A stretch of DNA of 64,000 bases, from contig AP031351.1 of the NCBI GenBank assembly GCA_037833965.1, positions 25,184,501 to 25,248,500 on the forward strand, given 5' to 3'. Position numbers and translations under genes: made by a program. Below are positions 1 through 12,171 of this stretch, in pieces. The notes beneath the pieces were generated by a model. That model was not told the DNA's origin and searched no databases. It worked only from the letters and a program-made list of their open reading frames with translations. Every line of letters begins with the position of its first letter. Position 1 is the first letter of the stretch. This stretch comes from Marchantia polymorpha subsp. ruderalis (taxonomy: Eukaryota; Streptophyta; Marchantiopsida; Marchantiales; Marchantiaceae).

Positions 1-3000
1 AAACTTTGTAAGCCTAATCTCAATAGCATAGGTTAGTTAGTCATCAAAATATTTAATAGATGCTATTGAAGATCTAAGTTACATAAACTTGGTAAAGATT
101 ATCAATAAAATAGTTGCCTTTGTAACTGTAGCTTCATCAAGTTTAATTGTGTAATTTATATTTGTTTTATATTATTTATAAATAAATTAAAACTAAATAT
201 AAAATATTGTAAGCTTTGTCATAATTAAATTTAATCAGTTATGAATAAGTTTAAATATTAATTTTATATTAGAAAAATATTATTTACAGCTTTTTAAAAC
301 ATGAAAATCATTTGTATTTGCATTCATTATCAAAATTTAGTTTTCCAATTGATTTTTTGTTAAACATCATGTCCATTTTGATTAGATAATTTAAATAGAG
401 TAATTTCATTAATTAGATTAAAATGTAAATTTGATTTAGTGTTAAGTTGTTTTTATAGAATAGTTAAACTTTCAATTACATGGCGCCAACTCAAGTACAA
501 ACAATGAAGCTTTTAGATCATCTAAATAGTTCAATAACATGTTGTCATGTATTTTTCAGCATGCAAATTAGTGATTTTGGCTAAAATTGATTTGTATGAA
601 AGTAAGTTGTATACTTTATGTTTAACCATGAATGAAAAGTTTAAAATAATTAGTCGATTATACATAAATATGCATGTGGTTTTTTCATATTTGAAAATTA
701 TGAAAAATAACAAAAAATACATCTAAGATAAATTTAAATCATAGTAATTTGAAAGTCACAAGTCAGGCTAAGCAATTTTATGAATAATAATAATTGATGT
801 AGTTGGCAATATTCAAGATATCACATCAAATGATAAAACAAAATCAAATAAATTAATTGTAATATTATCAAATCAATTAATATAGCATACATATATTGAA
901 ATTATGATATCAAATCAATGACAAAGTATTGATTTGGAAAAAATAAAGTCTTGAGTAAAATATTAAAATCAAGCGGATTTTGAATTGATAATGAATATAT
1001 TTATTTATAATTGGTTTGATCATTAGCCAGACTGATGATGATTTCAAGTGAAAACACATTTGATTCATAATAGACGGATTATATGTTTTTTGTCATGTAA
1101 GCAATCTGTGTGGTTGGTAGGTAAAAGTTATATGTATTTGTTGACAATAATATATAAAAAATTTATATGCTAAAAAGATTAACTGTGTTAATTAAATATT
1201 ATGAATTAACATCATATGTGTATATGGGATATATACGCCATGTCATATATACACTAAGAATATAATGAACAATAAAGGTGAAATATTATTTTTTTTGCAC
1301 ATGTACATAATATATATGTAAGTAAGTGTAAAATTATTATTAGTATTTTTAATCTTAGAAGTTTTAGTTTCATTTAAAAATGAATTTTTGTTTTAATCTC
1401 TACTGTTATAATGATACAAAAGCTACTTTGTTTTAGAAGGAGAAACAAAGTAGATTTAAACAAGAATTCATTTGTAAATTTTTGTTAAAAAAAAAACCAA
1501 ATTAGATTTAAACAAGAATTCATTTGTAAAATTTTGTTTTGATCTATACTGTTCTAATTATACAAAATCTATTTTGTTTTAAAAAGAAAAAAAAGTAGAT
1601 TAAAACAAGAATTCATTTATAAATTTTTGTTATAATCTCTATTGTTATAATGATACAAAAACTACCTTAAAAAAATGTATATTTCACAAATGGTTCAAAA
1701 TCATATATGAAATTGCAAAAACGTGATATAACACTAGTGTTTAGAGAAAATTGATCGCGTGACTTGAGTGATGAAGTCACATATGCAATTGATATTTGTG
1801 ATTGTTTATTACAATGAAATATAAGATTTTATAATTTATGAACTCTACAAATTTTTTGATAGATTTAAATCGTAAATCAAAAGTTATGATTTAATTCAAC
1901 ATATATATAATATTTGACACAATAAACCAATAAATGAAATGTGGAGAACTTTGTTTTCATAACTTTTTATAGTATGATTATTTATACATTTTTTGATTAT
2001 CATTTTGAAAAAGTGTATTATCATCATACTGAATTCATATTTAAATAACATGTGACAATGCGAACCACAAAAAAAAATTTGCATCAATTTTTTAGGCTGT
2101 GATCAACATCTATCAAATCATGTAACCATGTCAACATGAAATGTTAAAAGTCAATTCTTGGACATGAGAATAGAGACATTGTCATTAGAAAATTTGTCAA
2201 TGCTTAAGATGTTAGAAATTAAATACATGTTTAACCATACTTCTAAAGTAAATTGTCAACATAACGAACATCTATCGCTTCATAGTTAAAAATTGTTCAA
2301 GCATGAAGATCTTTACAATCACATTAGACAATGCTTCACAAGTACAAAATGTGAAATTGGCTATAAAATTAAACACAATACACAAACATGTGCTCAACGT
2401 GTTGTTATATCATAGGAATCTTTACAATAGTTTCTGTTAGTAATCAATAGTAATGGTTTTTGAAATGTGTACATGATGCAATTGATTTTCACACATACAA
2501 CACACATAGTTGATTCTAATTGAATTGAATTGAATTTTGAACTACATTATAGATATAAAAATTTACTAAATTTACATAAATTTTAAGATTTACTAGTTGA
2601 AATGATATGAGTATTTTGTCGAGATTTAGATTTTATAACAAACAAAGTAACTTTTGTTTATCATGAATATGTCTGAAAATACTTACTTTTCAGAGATTTA
2701 TATATATTAATCATATTGATCTGAAACAAATTAAATGGAAAATTATAAACACTCAAATTTTGAATTTTCAGTTCAAAATTTCTTAATTCTTTCAACAAAT
2801 TTTTATATTTCAACTTTTTTAAGAGAATCAGGTTGAAATTGTTGAAATGATATTTTCACTATCAAGTTTTTGATATCAACATTTAATAAAAGAGAAATTC
2901 TAACCAAACTAACTCCGACATGAACATAAACAAATTTAGCATTGTCTTTGACATCAACAATATAAGAGATATTCTAAATCTGATTTGTGATCCCAACATA

Positions 3001-4083
3001 TACAGATTGTGCATTATCGGTTACTCTTCCATTACAAATCAGCACTAATTCAAAATCACAATAAGCACAAAGATTTCTCTATACAAAATTCCATCACATT
3101 GAACTCATTTCTGGAAAATAGTGAATAAGTCACAAGTCTTTTGACTAATCAAGTCTGATCTCAATCTAGATCCGAGATCATTATATGAAGAAGATAATAT
3201 GTCTTACAGATTAGAGAGATTTCAGAAGTATTTGTTTTCTTGATTGCAAATGTGTGTAAAGACAATCTTAGGTATTTTAGATTTCAAAACGGTTTACATC
3301 ATTTAGGAGATAATCTTGACTAGAGTTGTTGACGTATCCGATGTGTATGTCATAGTTTGCTGACAATAGTCTTCACTATCTCGATAGCATGTCATCTGAA
3401 GGTAATTGAGGTCATATGACGTAGATTCCTTAAATTGTAAATCTTACGTCAAAATGCTGATCAATCAATCTTAGGTGTATTTCTCTTGTATACGTTTATA
3501 ATCTCCATTTATGTCAATCATATGAAGTACTCTGAAATCTCTAATCAACCACAAAACACATGGTGTGAAGTACATGGAACCAAAGAGCAGCAAAACCATT
3601 TATCGTTTTACACTATTTCATTGAGCGTACATGACATTGATATGGTAATCAAAATCTGGAAGTGAGTATAGATTTACTTAAGGTCTAGCTGATTAACGGC
3701 TGTACATTTACGAGGTGAACACTACAATGATTGCCTGCAAGTAATTAACATACATCGTACATGCTTCATAGCTCTCGAAAGTGCCTTTCCAGACTTGAAA
3801 CCTTTCATTTATACCACAAAATTTTGAGACTTGGACGATATAAATGTTGTGCTATTTCCCTCGAATGTCAGTTGTGAGATAAAAACTCAATAGCTGCCTG
3901 GGCTTATCTAACTTTTTCTTCACGATCAAGAAGTCACCAGATTGGGTAAAAACTGGTGATGACCTCGAATGTACATGTAGACCTTGTTGATCACACACTT
4001 GCACGCAGTTGCAGATCAGATATTCATTCGTCTACGCGTGCTACTACTATTCACAAGCAAGATTTGGAACTATCTGCGCGATC
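1..4083. other. AT-rich gene-free stretch
   Basis: This stretch is strongly AT-rich up to about 3.3 kb. Its few open frames are short and made of low-complexity residues, and I recognise no protein, tRNA or structured RNA in either strand. The only clear internal structure is the foldback repeat family near 1.4-1.64 kb, listed separately. From about 3.3 kb the base composition becomes more balanced towards the 3' end of the minus-strand gene that stops at 4084, so part of it may be that gene's 3' untranslated region. Confidence 0.6.
1379..1645. repeat. three tandem imperfect foldback repeats
   Basis: Roughly 90-100 bp units recur here. Each has an AAATGAATTTTTGTTTTAAT-like arm and the opposite-strand form (AGATTTAAACAAGAATTCAT) 60-70 bp later, so each copy can fold on itself. 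Within the first copy an exact 11-bp hairpin is visible: CTACTTTGTTT at 1423-1433 and AAACAAAGTAG at 1443-1453, with a 9-base loop. The middle and last copies have lost part of this symmetry. This looks like a small non-coding foldback or MITE-like element that was tandemly copied. There is no coding capacity. Confidence 0.6.
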
Positions 4084-6988
4084 TCATTGAACTATGGCTG
4101 GAATATCTGGTGGAGCATCTTTCCCAGACTTTCCTTTCAAATCATCAAAATTGATCCCTTCAAACTTGGGCTTAGAGTCGACATATCTTGTCCCGTAAGC
4201 CAGACCAAAACCCCATCCAAGGCCTAGGCCTACACCACATCCTCCACCTATTTCATCATCGAAACAACGTAGAACGAATCATCAGATTCAATAAAACAGT
4301 GACAATTCAACAGTACATGTAGAACGAAAAGAACAAAAAGCTTCTAGCCTCATGACATCAACTCTACTCTCTGTAGCTACAAAGCTCTCCTGGGAAAACC
4401 AAAACCTGTTATGAGGTCAAGGATGTCCGACAACTATGAGGTCTACGATTGAGATACAAGAATATGTTGAAAGCGGTGGAAGAACGATCATTTACTTCTG
4501 TATAACTTTCAAAGACTTACAATGCGTAGATCCCAACATTCTAGAGTAGATAGTAACAAAATATTCTCAATTGTCAGTCATACTTGCTTGTATCTATAGA
4601 AACTTAAGGGTTGCTTAAAAAGATGTCCGATCTCGCCTATTCCTTTATCAATGCCACAAAAGTACTATTCATTCCGGCCACTATTTTCACGGATGCAAAT
4701 GCTCAAGCGTCAAAAAGAAACCTTCTCTAAATTGGGCAAGGGATTGAGTGTCACCTGCACCGATTCCAAGAGTTTGCAGAGAGGATCCTGTATTGAGAAC
4801 ATTCAATTCGTCAGAGTAGGTACACACTGTTCGACTTTAACAAAAGACGTACACACAAAAAGTCATTTCCAGATAAGACTTGATCAAATGCAAGGAGACA
4901 GAAGAGCGCAGATCCGCAAGATACAACCGCCGGACCCTCTATGTAAAGCTTAACCCGATGCATCGGAACTGCAAAACTATGATGTCTCTAAGTGTAGAAT
5001 TCCACTGAAGAAGTCTACGAGTTCTAAGACAGAAATTCATTTATATCCAGAAGTTGCCGAAACGGAAAGCAGCGAGCAAAAACAACCGGGTTAAGGTGCA
5101 GGTTTTTAAGACAAAGCATGAAACATGGCTAGAACCCAAACTGAGTAAATTGACGGTATCCAAGGACACATCTTCATAGAGTATCCACAAGAGACGGCTG
5201 CCGGTGAGTTGTGGAAAAGGAAGAACCATGCAAGAGCACGTACAAGAGGCAGAAGATTAAGCTTGGTTAGAAGAAAAACGAGTGCATACGCACTGGCAGT
5301 TCATTGTGCAGTCATCGAATTGTTATCGAATTGGATGCCACAAGAGGAAGCAACGACCATCAAGAACATCTACCCGACGGGCATCACTCCATTGTCATGA
5401 TCCCCGCTGCCTCATATGTGGGTACCGGGAAGAGGCTTGTGCAGTCAACCGGGAGTGGGTCGAGAATAGCTCAAAACCAATTGGCTATGGACAACTCCAT
5501 AACTGTGGCCTAAACTTAATCTACATATTGTTTAGCAGCCGGGGTAGAACACATATGAGAAAAAGTACAGCCTTAAGATGGGATACCTCACGATACCTGA
5601 ACTCAAAATCTCGTGACCCTCAAAAGGCAACGGTTCACAACAGGAGTAAAACAAATTCTATCTATTGGTTGCTTGAAAGGGCTCTGAGATACAGTACTTT
5701 GTCATTGCATCTTCGCAGTTGAAAAATATCTATTCCCATTGAGTAACGTGGATCCAAAGTGTGTCAATGTGAGGTTTGATTCCAATATTGCCTGCAGTGC
5801 AGGCAATATAGTCAATAGGCAGTGCAGATAGTAAAGTATTCATAATGTTCTTCTTTGAGATCTCCACTCCTTTGCCACGGCAGAAAACTCACTCCGGGGG
5901 CACTTTCGATTCCAGTCAATCACAGTCCGTGAACCTTTTGCACTCACCAAGTTTCACTATGTCCAAGATTTTGCCCTCATGGGGCATGGTGGCATGTCTG
6001 AACCATTCCTACTAGAAGAAAATTCTTGTAAGTAATGATTATGTGCACTCAGATCTAGCTAAGTGTTCTTATGCATCTAACAAGCTTGTCAATACATACT
6101 GTGCGCACTGCAGAATTTTCAGATAATTATTCCTGTAACGATTGTGAAAGTACAAGTAGTATTTGCCCCGCTAAGAATCTCAATGAACCATACTTATCTA
6201 GTAAACAACACAAATTCTGCCTGGTAATGAAATAAGACCATCAGACAATGCACTAAAATTGAAATTCAAGTTTGTTGTAAAATGAAGATCCTGTTTTCCC
6301 ATTCAATGGCAAGGATTCCGTCAGTCAGTACCAATATCCACGTGGATTCGAAGGCACGAACATTTGCAAGCAACTTAACTTTATATCACAATATGAAATT
6401 ACGTCTTCATTCCTTTAGGTGTCCGAGAAGGATAAGAAGAAAGAGAAGGGAGAAGCTCAGGAGAATCGAATCAAGAATCAAGAATCGCAAAAATGACTTA
6501 CTTTAGGTGGACCCCCAGTATTTAAAAGGGAATCAGGGCGAACTTCTTCCAAGAAAGACAAAGAAAACTCAATAACAGGTTAACTTAACTCTATGACGCA
6601 TTCATGCGAGAAAACATGGAAATTTTTACACATATATCTGGAAATCACAGTAGAAGTAATATTGTGGTAAGGGGTCTTTCTCTTGTGCGAGATAAGCCGA
6701 AATTCTAGATAAGGGAGTGAACTTCAGCGGATAAAAATTCTCTGAACAGGGCAGAGGAGACAGAAGGTACCTCCGAATCCCCACCCGACTCCGAATCCAC
6801 AACCAGCACCAAATCCTGCGACACGGAAGAAAATCCAAGACGATGAGCTCCAAGAGGCCGCAAGCAAATTTGCAATGGCAGAATGCATTCCCTTCTACAA
6901 TAAACAGCTCATTCCTGCACTTGCCAGTCGCCGTATACGAAATTTGAGAGGTGCTTCTTTCCAGGAGAATATCATCATCTTGTTCCAT
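4084..6988 (-). CDS. small glycine/cysteine-rich protein, TGD5-like (five exons)
   Basis: The model is assembled from minus-strand exons 6988-6925, 6815-6771, 6542-6502, 6008-5948 and 4247-4084. All phases agree (375 nt, 124 aa, stop TGA at 4086-4084). Two Gly/Cys blocks are seen directly: [14 protein letters not shown] (exon 2) and [15 protein letters not shown] (exon 5), followed by a polar tail ending PDIPAIVQ. Such paired GxGxGCGxGxGWG blocks are typical of small plant glycine-rich proteins, notably TGD5, which takes part in ER-to-plastid lipid transfer. I compare from memory, and the cadmium-induced AS8-like proteins are an alternative. Exons 2-4 are 45, 41 and 61 nt. The first intron would need a GC donor (CTG|GCAAGT at 6925/6924). 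The acceptor of exon 3 is a tandem AAGAAG, so its start can shift by 3 nt. Exons 2 and 5 are the safest; exons 1, 3 and 4 are inferred from phase and splice signals. The last intron is about 1.7 kb. Confidence 0.55.
5785..5809. repeat. perfect palindrome, 12-bp arms
   Basis: ATATTGCCTGCA and its exact reverse complement flank a single central G. The palindrome lies in the long last intron of the minus-strand glycine-rich gene. Its role is unknown; it may be a protein-binding site or the scar of a small element. Confidence 0.7.
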
Positions 6989-7514
6989 TGTTAAACCCCA
7001 CCCGCCGCGGATGTGAAATAAACACGGCAAGTGGTCCTTATTTCACGCCCTCAGGCGCCGAAATGAAAAGAGGAGGAAAGAAAACAGAAGTAAAGCAATC
7101 GAAGACCAAGCAATCGTCCTCTTTCGCGAGTCTTTCTGTTTCGTGAACCCCAGCCCAGCTCGTTCAGATGCCTCATCTGATGCAAGAACGCCTACAGAAA
7201 GACATCAGCAAACATAAGGAACTCGCACAGAAGCTCGTACCAAATCCCACGCCGCGTCCACTGAACCAAGAAACCACCATTATGGGCAGGCAGTCGGCGG
7301 GCGGGGCGCAGAATTGCCTGTCTCAACGGCAGCAGTCGCTCTCTTCGCCCCAAACCATCACCTCGTCCCCGATCAAATCATATCAAAGGAACAAAGCCTT
7401 GTGCAAATGCCGCTCCCTGCTCATGAAATCTTGATCACGAATATCCAAGTTCGAACTTGTCCTCTGTCTCGATCGGCTGATCGGCAGGCAATGCAAGAAG
7501 CTCCATCGGGAGCG

Positions 7515-7538
7515 CCTCCACCTCCACCTCCACCTCCA
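7515..7538. repeat. (CCTCCA)4 microsatellite
   Basis: Four perfect CCTCCA units inside the GC-rich island upstream of the minus-strand glycine-rich gene. Read through, it would encode a proline run, but no supported gene uses that frame. Confidence 0.85.
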
Positions 7539-8826
7539 CGTGTGATGACGAGGAGGCGCTCGGCTTCATACGACCTGCCATTCCCTTGACTACCCGCTGT
7601 TTTGTCCCTATATTCCACAGTTGCTTCTGACGAGGAAATTCGCTCCCTAGCAACGTCTAATAAATCGTTGGTCCTGTGGCATGAACCAAGGCCGTATCTG
7701 CTGTATTGACTCGTTGATCTTGTTGAAATTTCTGATTGATTGTTTTTAGAAAGAGATATTCATGGATTGTCCGTATTTTTTGCATTGATAACTATACTTA
7801 CTAGCCGTCTTTTCTGGTTTACCCTTACAGAAGATCAAAAGTATTGTTGCAACAAAATTAAATCTAGGTGACATTCGCACACGACAAATGCCACAATCGG
7901 AACTTTTATTTGGTTCTATATTTTTTAAGTGAACATGGTTATCACATCACATGATGTAATGATATCATATATAAATATCAAAATGTTAAGTTTATCAAAC
8001 ATAATTGAATCAAAATAGTTGGCAAGTTAGTCACTAATATCTCAAACCAATGTTGGACAACTTGTGAAAATTAAAGAAATTGTGACAAATCTACATATTC
8101 ATGTGTATCATGTATCGATAATATACACATCGCTTGATATATCTCTTACTTCGTCAAGTAATGAAATACATGAACACAAATTTAGCACATTCAACGGAGG
8201 GGGAATGTCATAATTGAGACAACATTACTATGAGATGTTGAAGAATGGATTGAAACATCACCTCTGGTCAACATAGTGATTTGTCTAGATGAGTGTCAAG
8301 CTCAATTATAAGAAGAATGTTTTCATTTCCAACCTCCATTTCCATCACAATAAAATTCATCAAGTAATTTTCATCGTCATCATTTCCATCACGTTTTAAG
8401 TGTGCACTACATAAATCCAAAGTTATTATGGTAGAAATGTACCAATCATAGAGACATATAGTAATGAAGTGTGGAGCAAATACTATTTCATCATTTTTAT
8501 GCCACCGTATCAAACGATGTGGCTGGAACACAATTTGTGATGGTCACATCACAAGAAATACTAATTTCAAAGTAAAAGTGCCCAATTATGAAATTTAAAA
8601 TAAGAAAAAGATAGTCCGAAGGGAGATAACGGGAGAAATAAAACCCACAGAGTTTAAGGCTGCAGCATATTACTCCTCTCTTTGGCTCGTAATATGCTGC
8701 AACCTCAAAAGCAAAGCTCTGCCACAAATTGCAACACGTCATATACCAAATCTGGTGGCCCGGCCCGTGATCTCGAAACGGAAGAGTCCGACGGATTGAA
8801 TATCCTGCCAACACTTTTTACGTCTG

Positions 8827-8854
8827 CATCCATCCATCCATCCATCCATCCATC
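8827..8854. repeat. (CATC)7 microsatellite
   Basis: Seven uninterrupted CATC units about 420 bp before the LIP1P start codon, probably in its promoter or 5' leader. Confidence 0.9.
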
Positions 8855-9270
8855 CAGCTGGATACTACGGAAAGACGCTTGTCTCGTCACTCCTCGTCGT
8901 CGTCGCTTGAGCTGCTCGCCTAGGAATGTCCGCGGGCGCGGAGCCAAGCACGCGAGCGAGTCTTGGACCGAAGGAGGAGCTTGTTGTCCAAAGATCGACC
9001 GGAGTTGCGAGCGGATGATTTGCCGGCACATTGCCTCTGGCAAAGCGTTTTGGGATCGCCATGAAGTTTCGGATTTCTCAGTAGCTGGTGCGGTATTGCC
9101 CTCTGACTCTCTCGATGGCTTTCTGAATATATTTCCGTGATTTTGATCAACTTGAAGGTTGCTCTCCTGATAATTGTGCGGTGGGTTTGCAGGTGTGCTG
9201 GTGAACAGTGGAGATTGATTTTGGAGCAAAACCTGCATTTTCTGGATTACTAATTTGCTCTCCGATATAA

Positions 9271-12171
9271 ATGGCAACCAATTTGAATTTGGTTCCGGGA
9301 GATCGTGTTGCGGCTCGCTCATTTTCAGCAAAACCGAGAAGCATTGTACAGCGTCTCTCCTCACAATCTTCTGTCAGCTTGGGCGTGCGGATCTCTCAGC
9401 CATCCTCACAAAATGTCCACAGAGATGCTCGAGTCAGGAGAATTTCAGCACAAGCCACAGAAACCTCTTCGACCACGACCAATGATGATCCTTCGACTTT
9501 ATTCGACTCGCAATTGGAGGGCAGCAAGAGCCCTTACCCGGGTGGATTAGGACCTTACACGGGAAGAGACCCAAATGTCAAGAAACCAGCCTGGCTCAGG
9601 CAGAGGGCACCGCAAGGAGAGCGCTACACTGAATTAAAGGGGTCACTGTCCACTCTAAAGCTCAACACTGTTTGTGAAGAGGCTCAATGCCCAAATATTG
9701 GCGAGGTAATTTTTCAGTTGTACTCGCTCATCTGGTTTCTCCTCTTATACCGCAGGAGGTGTAGTGGTAAGTGTGTGGGTTTGATGTCCATTGTAAGCCG
9801 TACTGGAGTATGTTATTCTCTACATTGTTATGGGAACAGTAATCAGCTTAGATATTGGGATGTAGAAATCTTGTCACTGTAAGAATAATCGCACCAGAAG
9901 AAATGAAACTTGCTCTACTAAGGGGCATGCCGAATTCGAATGTCGTTGTATTCTTTGCAACAAAGGTACCAGGTAGTTTTGTTTTGTTCATATTTTTGAC
10001 GATGAGTCTAGTCACTGTGAAACTTGGAACATCGAAGATGACCGTACATGTAGCTTCCAATGATGGAAGGGTTTGATTTACTCATACATCTCACTCCACG
10101 CTCAGGACGAAGATACTTCCTCTGCAATGAGACTGTGAATGTTATTAGTGTTAATAATCAGTACCAGCCTCGGTCAATAAGCCGCGAATTATCTGGTTAT
10201 TTATACGTTCTTGCTACGCTTCATGACTAGAAGCAAGCGTCTTAATAGTTATCTATGTGTTGAATCTTCGGTTCAGTGCTGGAACGGAGGAGGGGGAGCT
10301 GGTGGAGAAGGAGATGGTATAGGGACTGCTACTATCATGCTACTTGGAGATACGTGTACACGTGGATGTAGGTTCTGTGCGGTGGCTACCAGCAAGAACC
10401 CAGCACCCCCAGATCCTTTGGAGCCAGAGCACACCGCGGAAGCTATTGCAAGTTGGGGGTGAGTAATAGTATAGTCCGAGTGGTAGAACAACATCTTGTA
10501 ACACAATATGCTGAGAAGCAGAACAAAATTTTGTTCTGCTAACATAACATAAGTAGCAAGGTTCATGAAAAGGAAAGGCAATGAACGACGTCGACGGGGG
10601 ACTTATCAGGTCTATGGGACACCTGATTTAAAACTACCCTTCCATCAGGTCTTCCGTTTGGTTGTAAAAGTTTCCATGTTAGAACTGGGTAGATTCTACC
10701 TGCGACAGGGGCTCCCCAGTCGCGAGCATCGATTACAATGCAACATCACTTCGGGAGTGAAAACCTGCTCTAGCAAGTCGAAGTAGTCTCTATCTACCTT
10801 CTCGCATTGTGGGAGATAAATGTTCCTGATCAGGCATGCAGAAGTTGGATTGTGCAAGTTCTTGTATTTTGATTTCTATCATATCCACACATACGTCGGC
10901 AATGCATCTAGTTCTTTGGAGAATTGACTTTCCCAGTTGTAACATTTCGTTGGTTGTTTTAACACTCAGGGTAGGGTATGTTGTGCTCACAAGCGTGGAC
11001 AGAGACGACATGCCAGATGGTGGTAGTGATCATTTTGCTAGAACGGTCAAAACTCTGAAGGTGGGACGAATGCTATGATGTTTCATTTTTTCCACTAGAG
11101 TGACGGACTTTCGCGTATGCACGTCTACGGTTTCTCCCCGTGGATTTATGATATCGATCATTCCCAATTTTTGTGGCAGGCATTGAAGCCGGAAATCTTG
11201 GTGGAATGCTTAGTTTCAGACTTCCGCGGCGATCTGTCTGCCGTGGCGCACGTTGCCGATTCAGGTCTCGATGTTTTCGCCCATAACATCGAAACTGTGA
11301 AAAGGCTCCAACGTATAGTGAGAGACCCACGAGCTGGGTAAGTTACATCTACCGAGCACATTTTCCTCCCTGCCTTGACTTGTCTTGCCTCCTATATCAG
11401 AGTCAGGTAAACAGTTTTCCATTATGAAGCTGATCTTTATCAGTTTTCTCATATCGCCTGCAGTTATGAGCAAAGTATGTCTGTGCTCAAACATGCTAAG
11501 GGAGTCAAAGAAGGAATGGTGACAAAGTCTTCCATCATGCTTGGCCTTGGGGAAAGCGATGATGAGATTAAACAGACCATGCAAGACTTGCGTGATGTTG
11601 GTGTGGATATTGTCACCCTTGGCCAGTATTTGCAGGCAAGTTTTCTCAAAATGTTTAGGAGATTTTTACTCATCTTTGAAATTTTCCAAGTTCCTCTTTT
11701 GTATGTTCCCCTACCCTAGTTACGCTAGAAGTCTACAACTATTATTCGTCGCTCACGAAATTGAATGAAACTGTGAACCTTGCAGCCGACTCCTCTCCAT
11801 TTGACCGTGAAAGAGTACGTGACTCCTGAAAAATTTGATTTCTGGAAGCAATACGGTGAAGAGATTGGCTTTCGATATGTTGCAAGTGGCCCTTTGGTAA
11901 TTTATTCTGAACTCAAAATTTCAAAATCTTTCCCTGATATGGCTTGTATCTTTATTGCTATTGCTTGAAGTCACGTCTCTTGCTCTTCCAAGCTATATGT
12001 TGTGTTCCTTACTCCCTCGGAAATGAGTTTCTTTTCACAAGTAAAAGCATATTATTGACTCTTTCATGTGATTTTCCTATGCTGTAGGTAAGATCTTCAT
12101 ACAGAGCAGGAGAGTTTTTTGTAGAGAGTATGATTAAAGAAGATCGGAAGAAGGCTGAGCACTTAGCTTGA
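9271..12171 (+). CDS. LIP1P: plastidial lipoyl synthase, seven exons
   Basis: Radical-SAM enzyme that inserts two sulfurs into protein-bound octanoyl groups to make lipoyl cofactors. The plastid form serves mainly the E2 subunit of plastid pyruvate dehydrogenase. Exons are 9271-9705, 10277-10458, 10970-11060, 11180-11337, 11464-11635, 11786-11896 and 12088-12171; joined they give 410 aa. Both iron-sulfur motifs are complete: [12 protein letters not shown] (Cys135, 140, 146, split by intron 1) for the auxiliary cluster and CTRGCRFC (Cys172, 176, 179) for the radical-SAM cluster. The late RSSY motif (385-388), bearing the conserved cluster-ligand serine, lies in the last exon. The first 70 or so residues are rich in Ser, Arg and Ala with few acids, a chloroplast transit peptide; [15 protein letters not shown] just after it is typical of the plastid paralogue rather than the mitochondrial one. 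Intron 5 uses a GC donor. Confidence 0.95.
11636..11785 (+). other. GC-AG intron in LIP1P
   Basis: The coding frame needs GQYLQ (ending at 11635) to continue directly as [17 protein letters not shown] (from 11786), the invariant order in lipoyl synthases. The base after 11635 starts GCAAGT, not GT, and the acceptor is CTTGCAG. CAG|GCAAGT is the known consensus of the minor GC-AG intron class, so this is a non-canonical but functional-looking intron, not a mutation that breaks the gene. Confidence 0.9.

Larger units (their letters stand above)
6989..9270. promoter_or_regulatory. divergent intergenic region with two promoter islands
   Basis: This region separates the minus-strand glycine-rich gene from plus-strand LIP1P. 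The two ends (about 7.0-7.6 and 8.7-9.27 kb) are GC- and CpG-rich, as expected for promoters and leaders, while 7.75-8.65 kb is AT-rich and empty. Open frames inside the islands exist on both strands but look like by-products of base composition. A four-unit CCTCCA repeat (7515-7538) and a seven-unit CATC repeat (8827-8854) mark the two islands. No TATA box or transcription start can be fixed by eye. Confidence 0.45.

Noticed and set aside
4651-5722. Plus-strand frames of 100 and 146 codons
   Set aside because: They lie inside the last intron of the minus-strand glycine-rich gene, show no motif, and no promoter island precedes them.
7168-7618. Overlapping frames around the CCTCCA repeat
   Set aside because: Frames on both strands depend on the repeat and share no similarity with known proteins; they sit in the promoter island of the minus-strand gene.
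8705-9364. 219-codon minus-strand open frame opposite the LIP1P start
   Set aside because: It overlaps the LIP1P transit-peptide exon on the other strand, contains the translated CATC microsatellite (repeating MDGW residues) and has no recognisable domain. GC-rich composition explains it.
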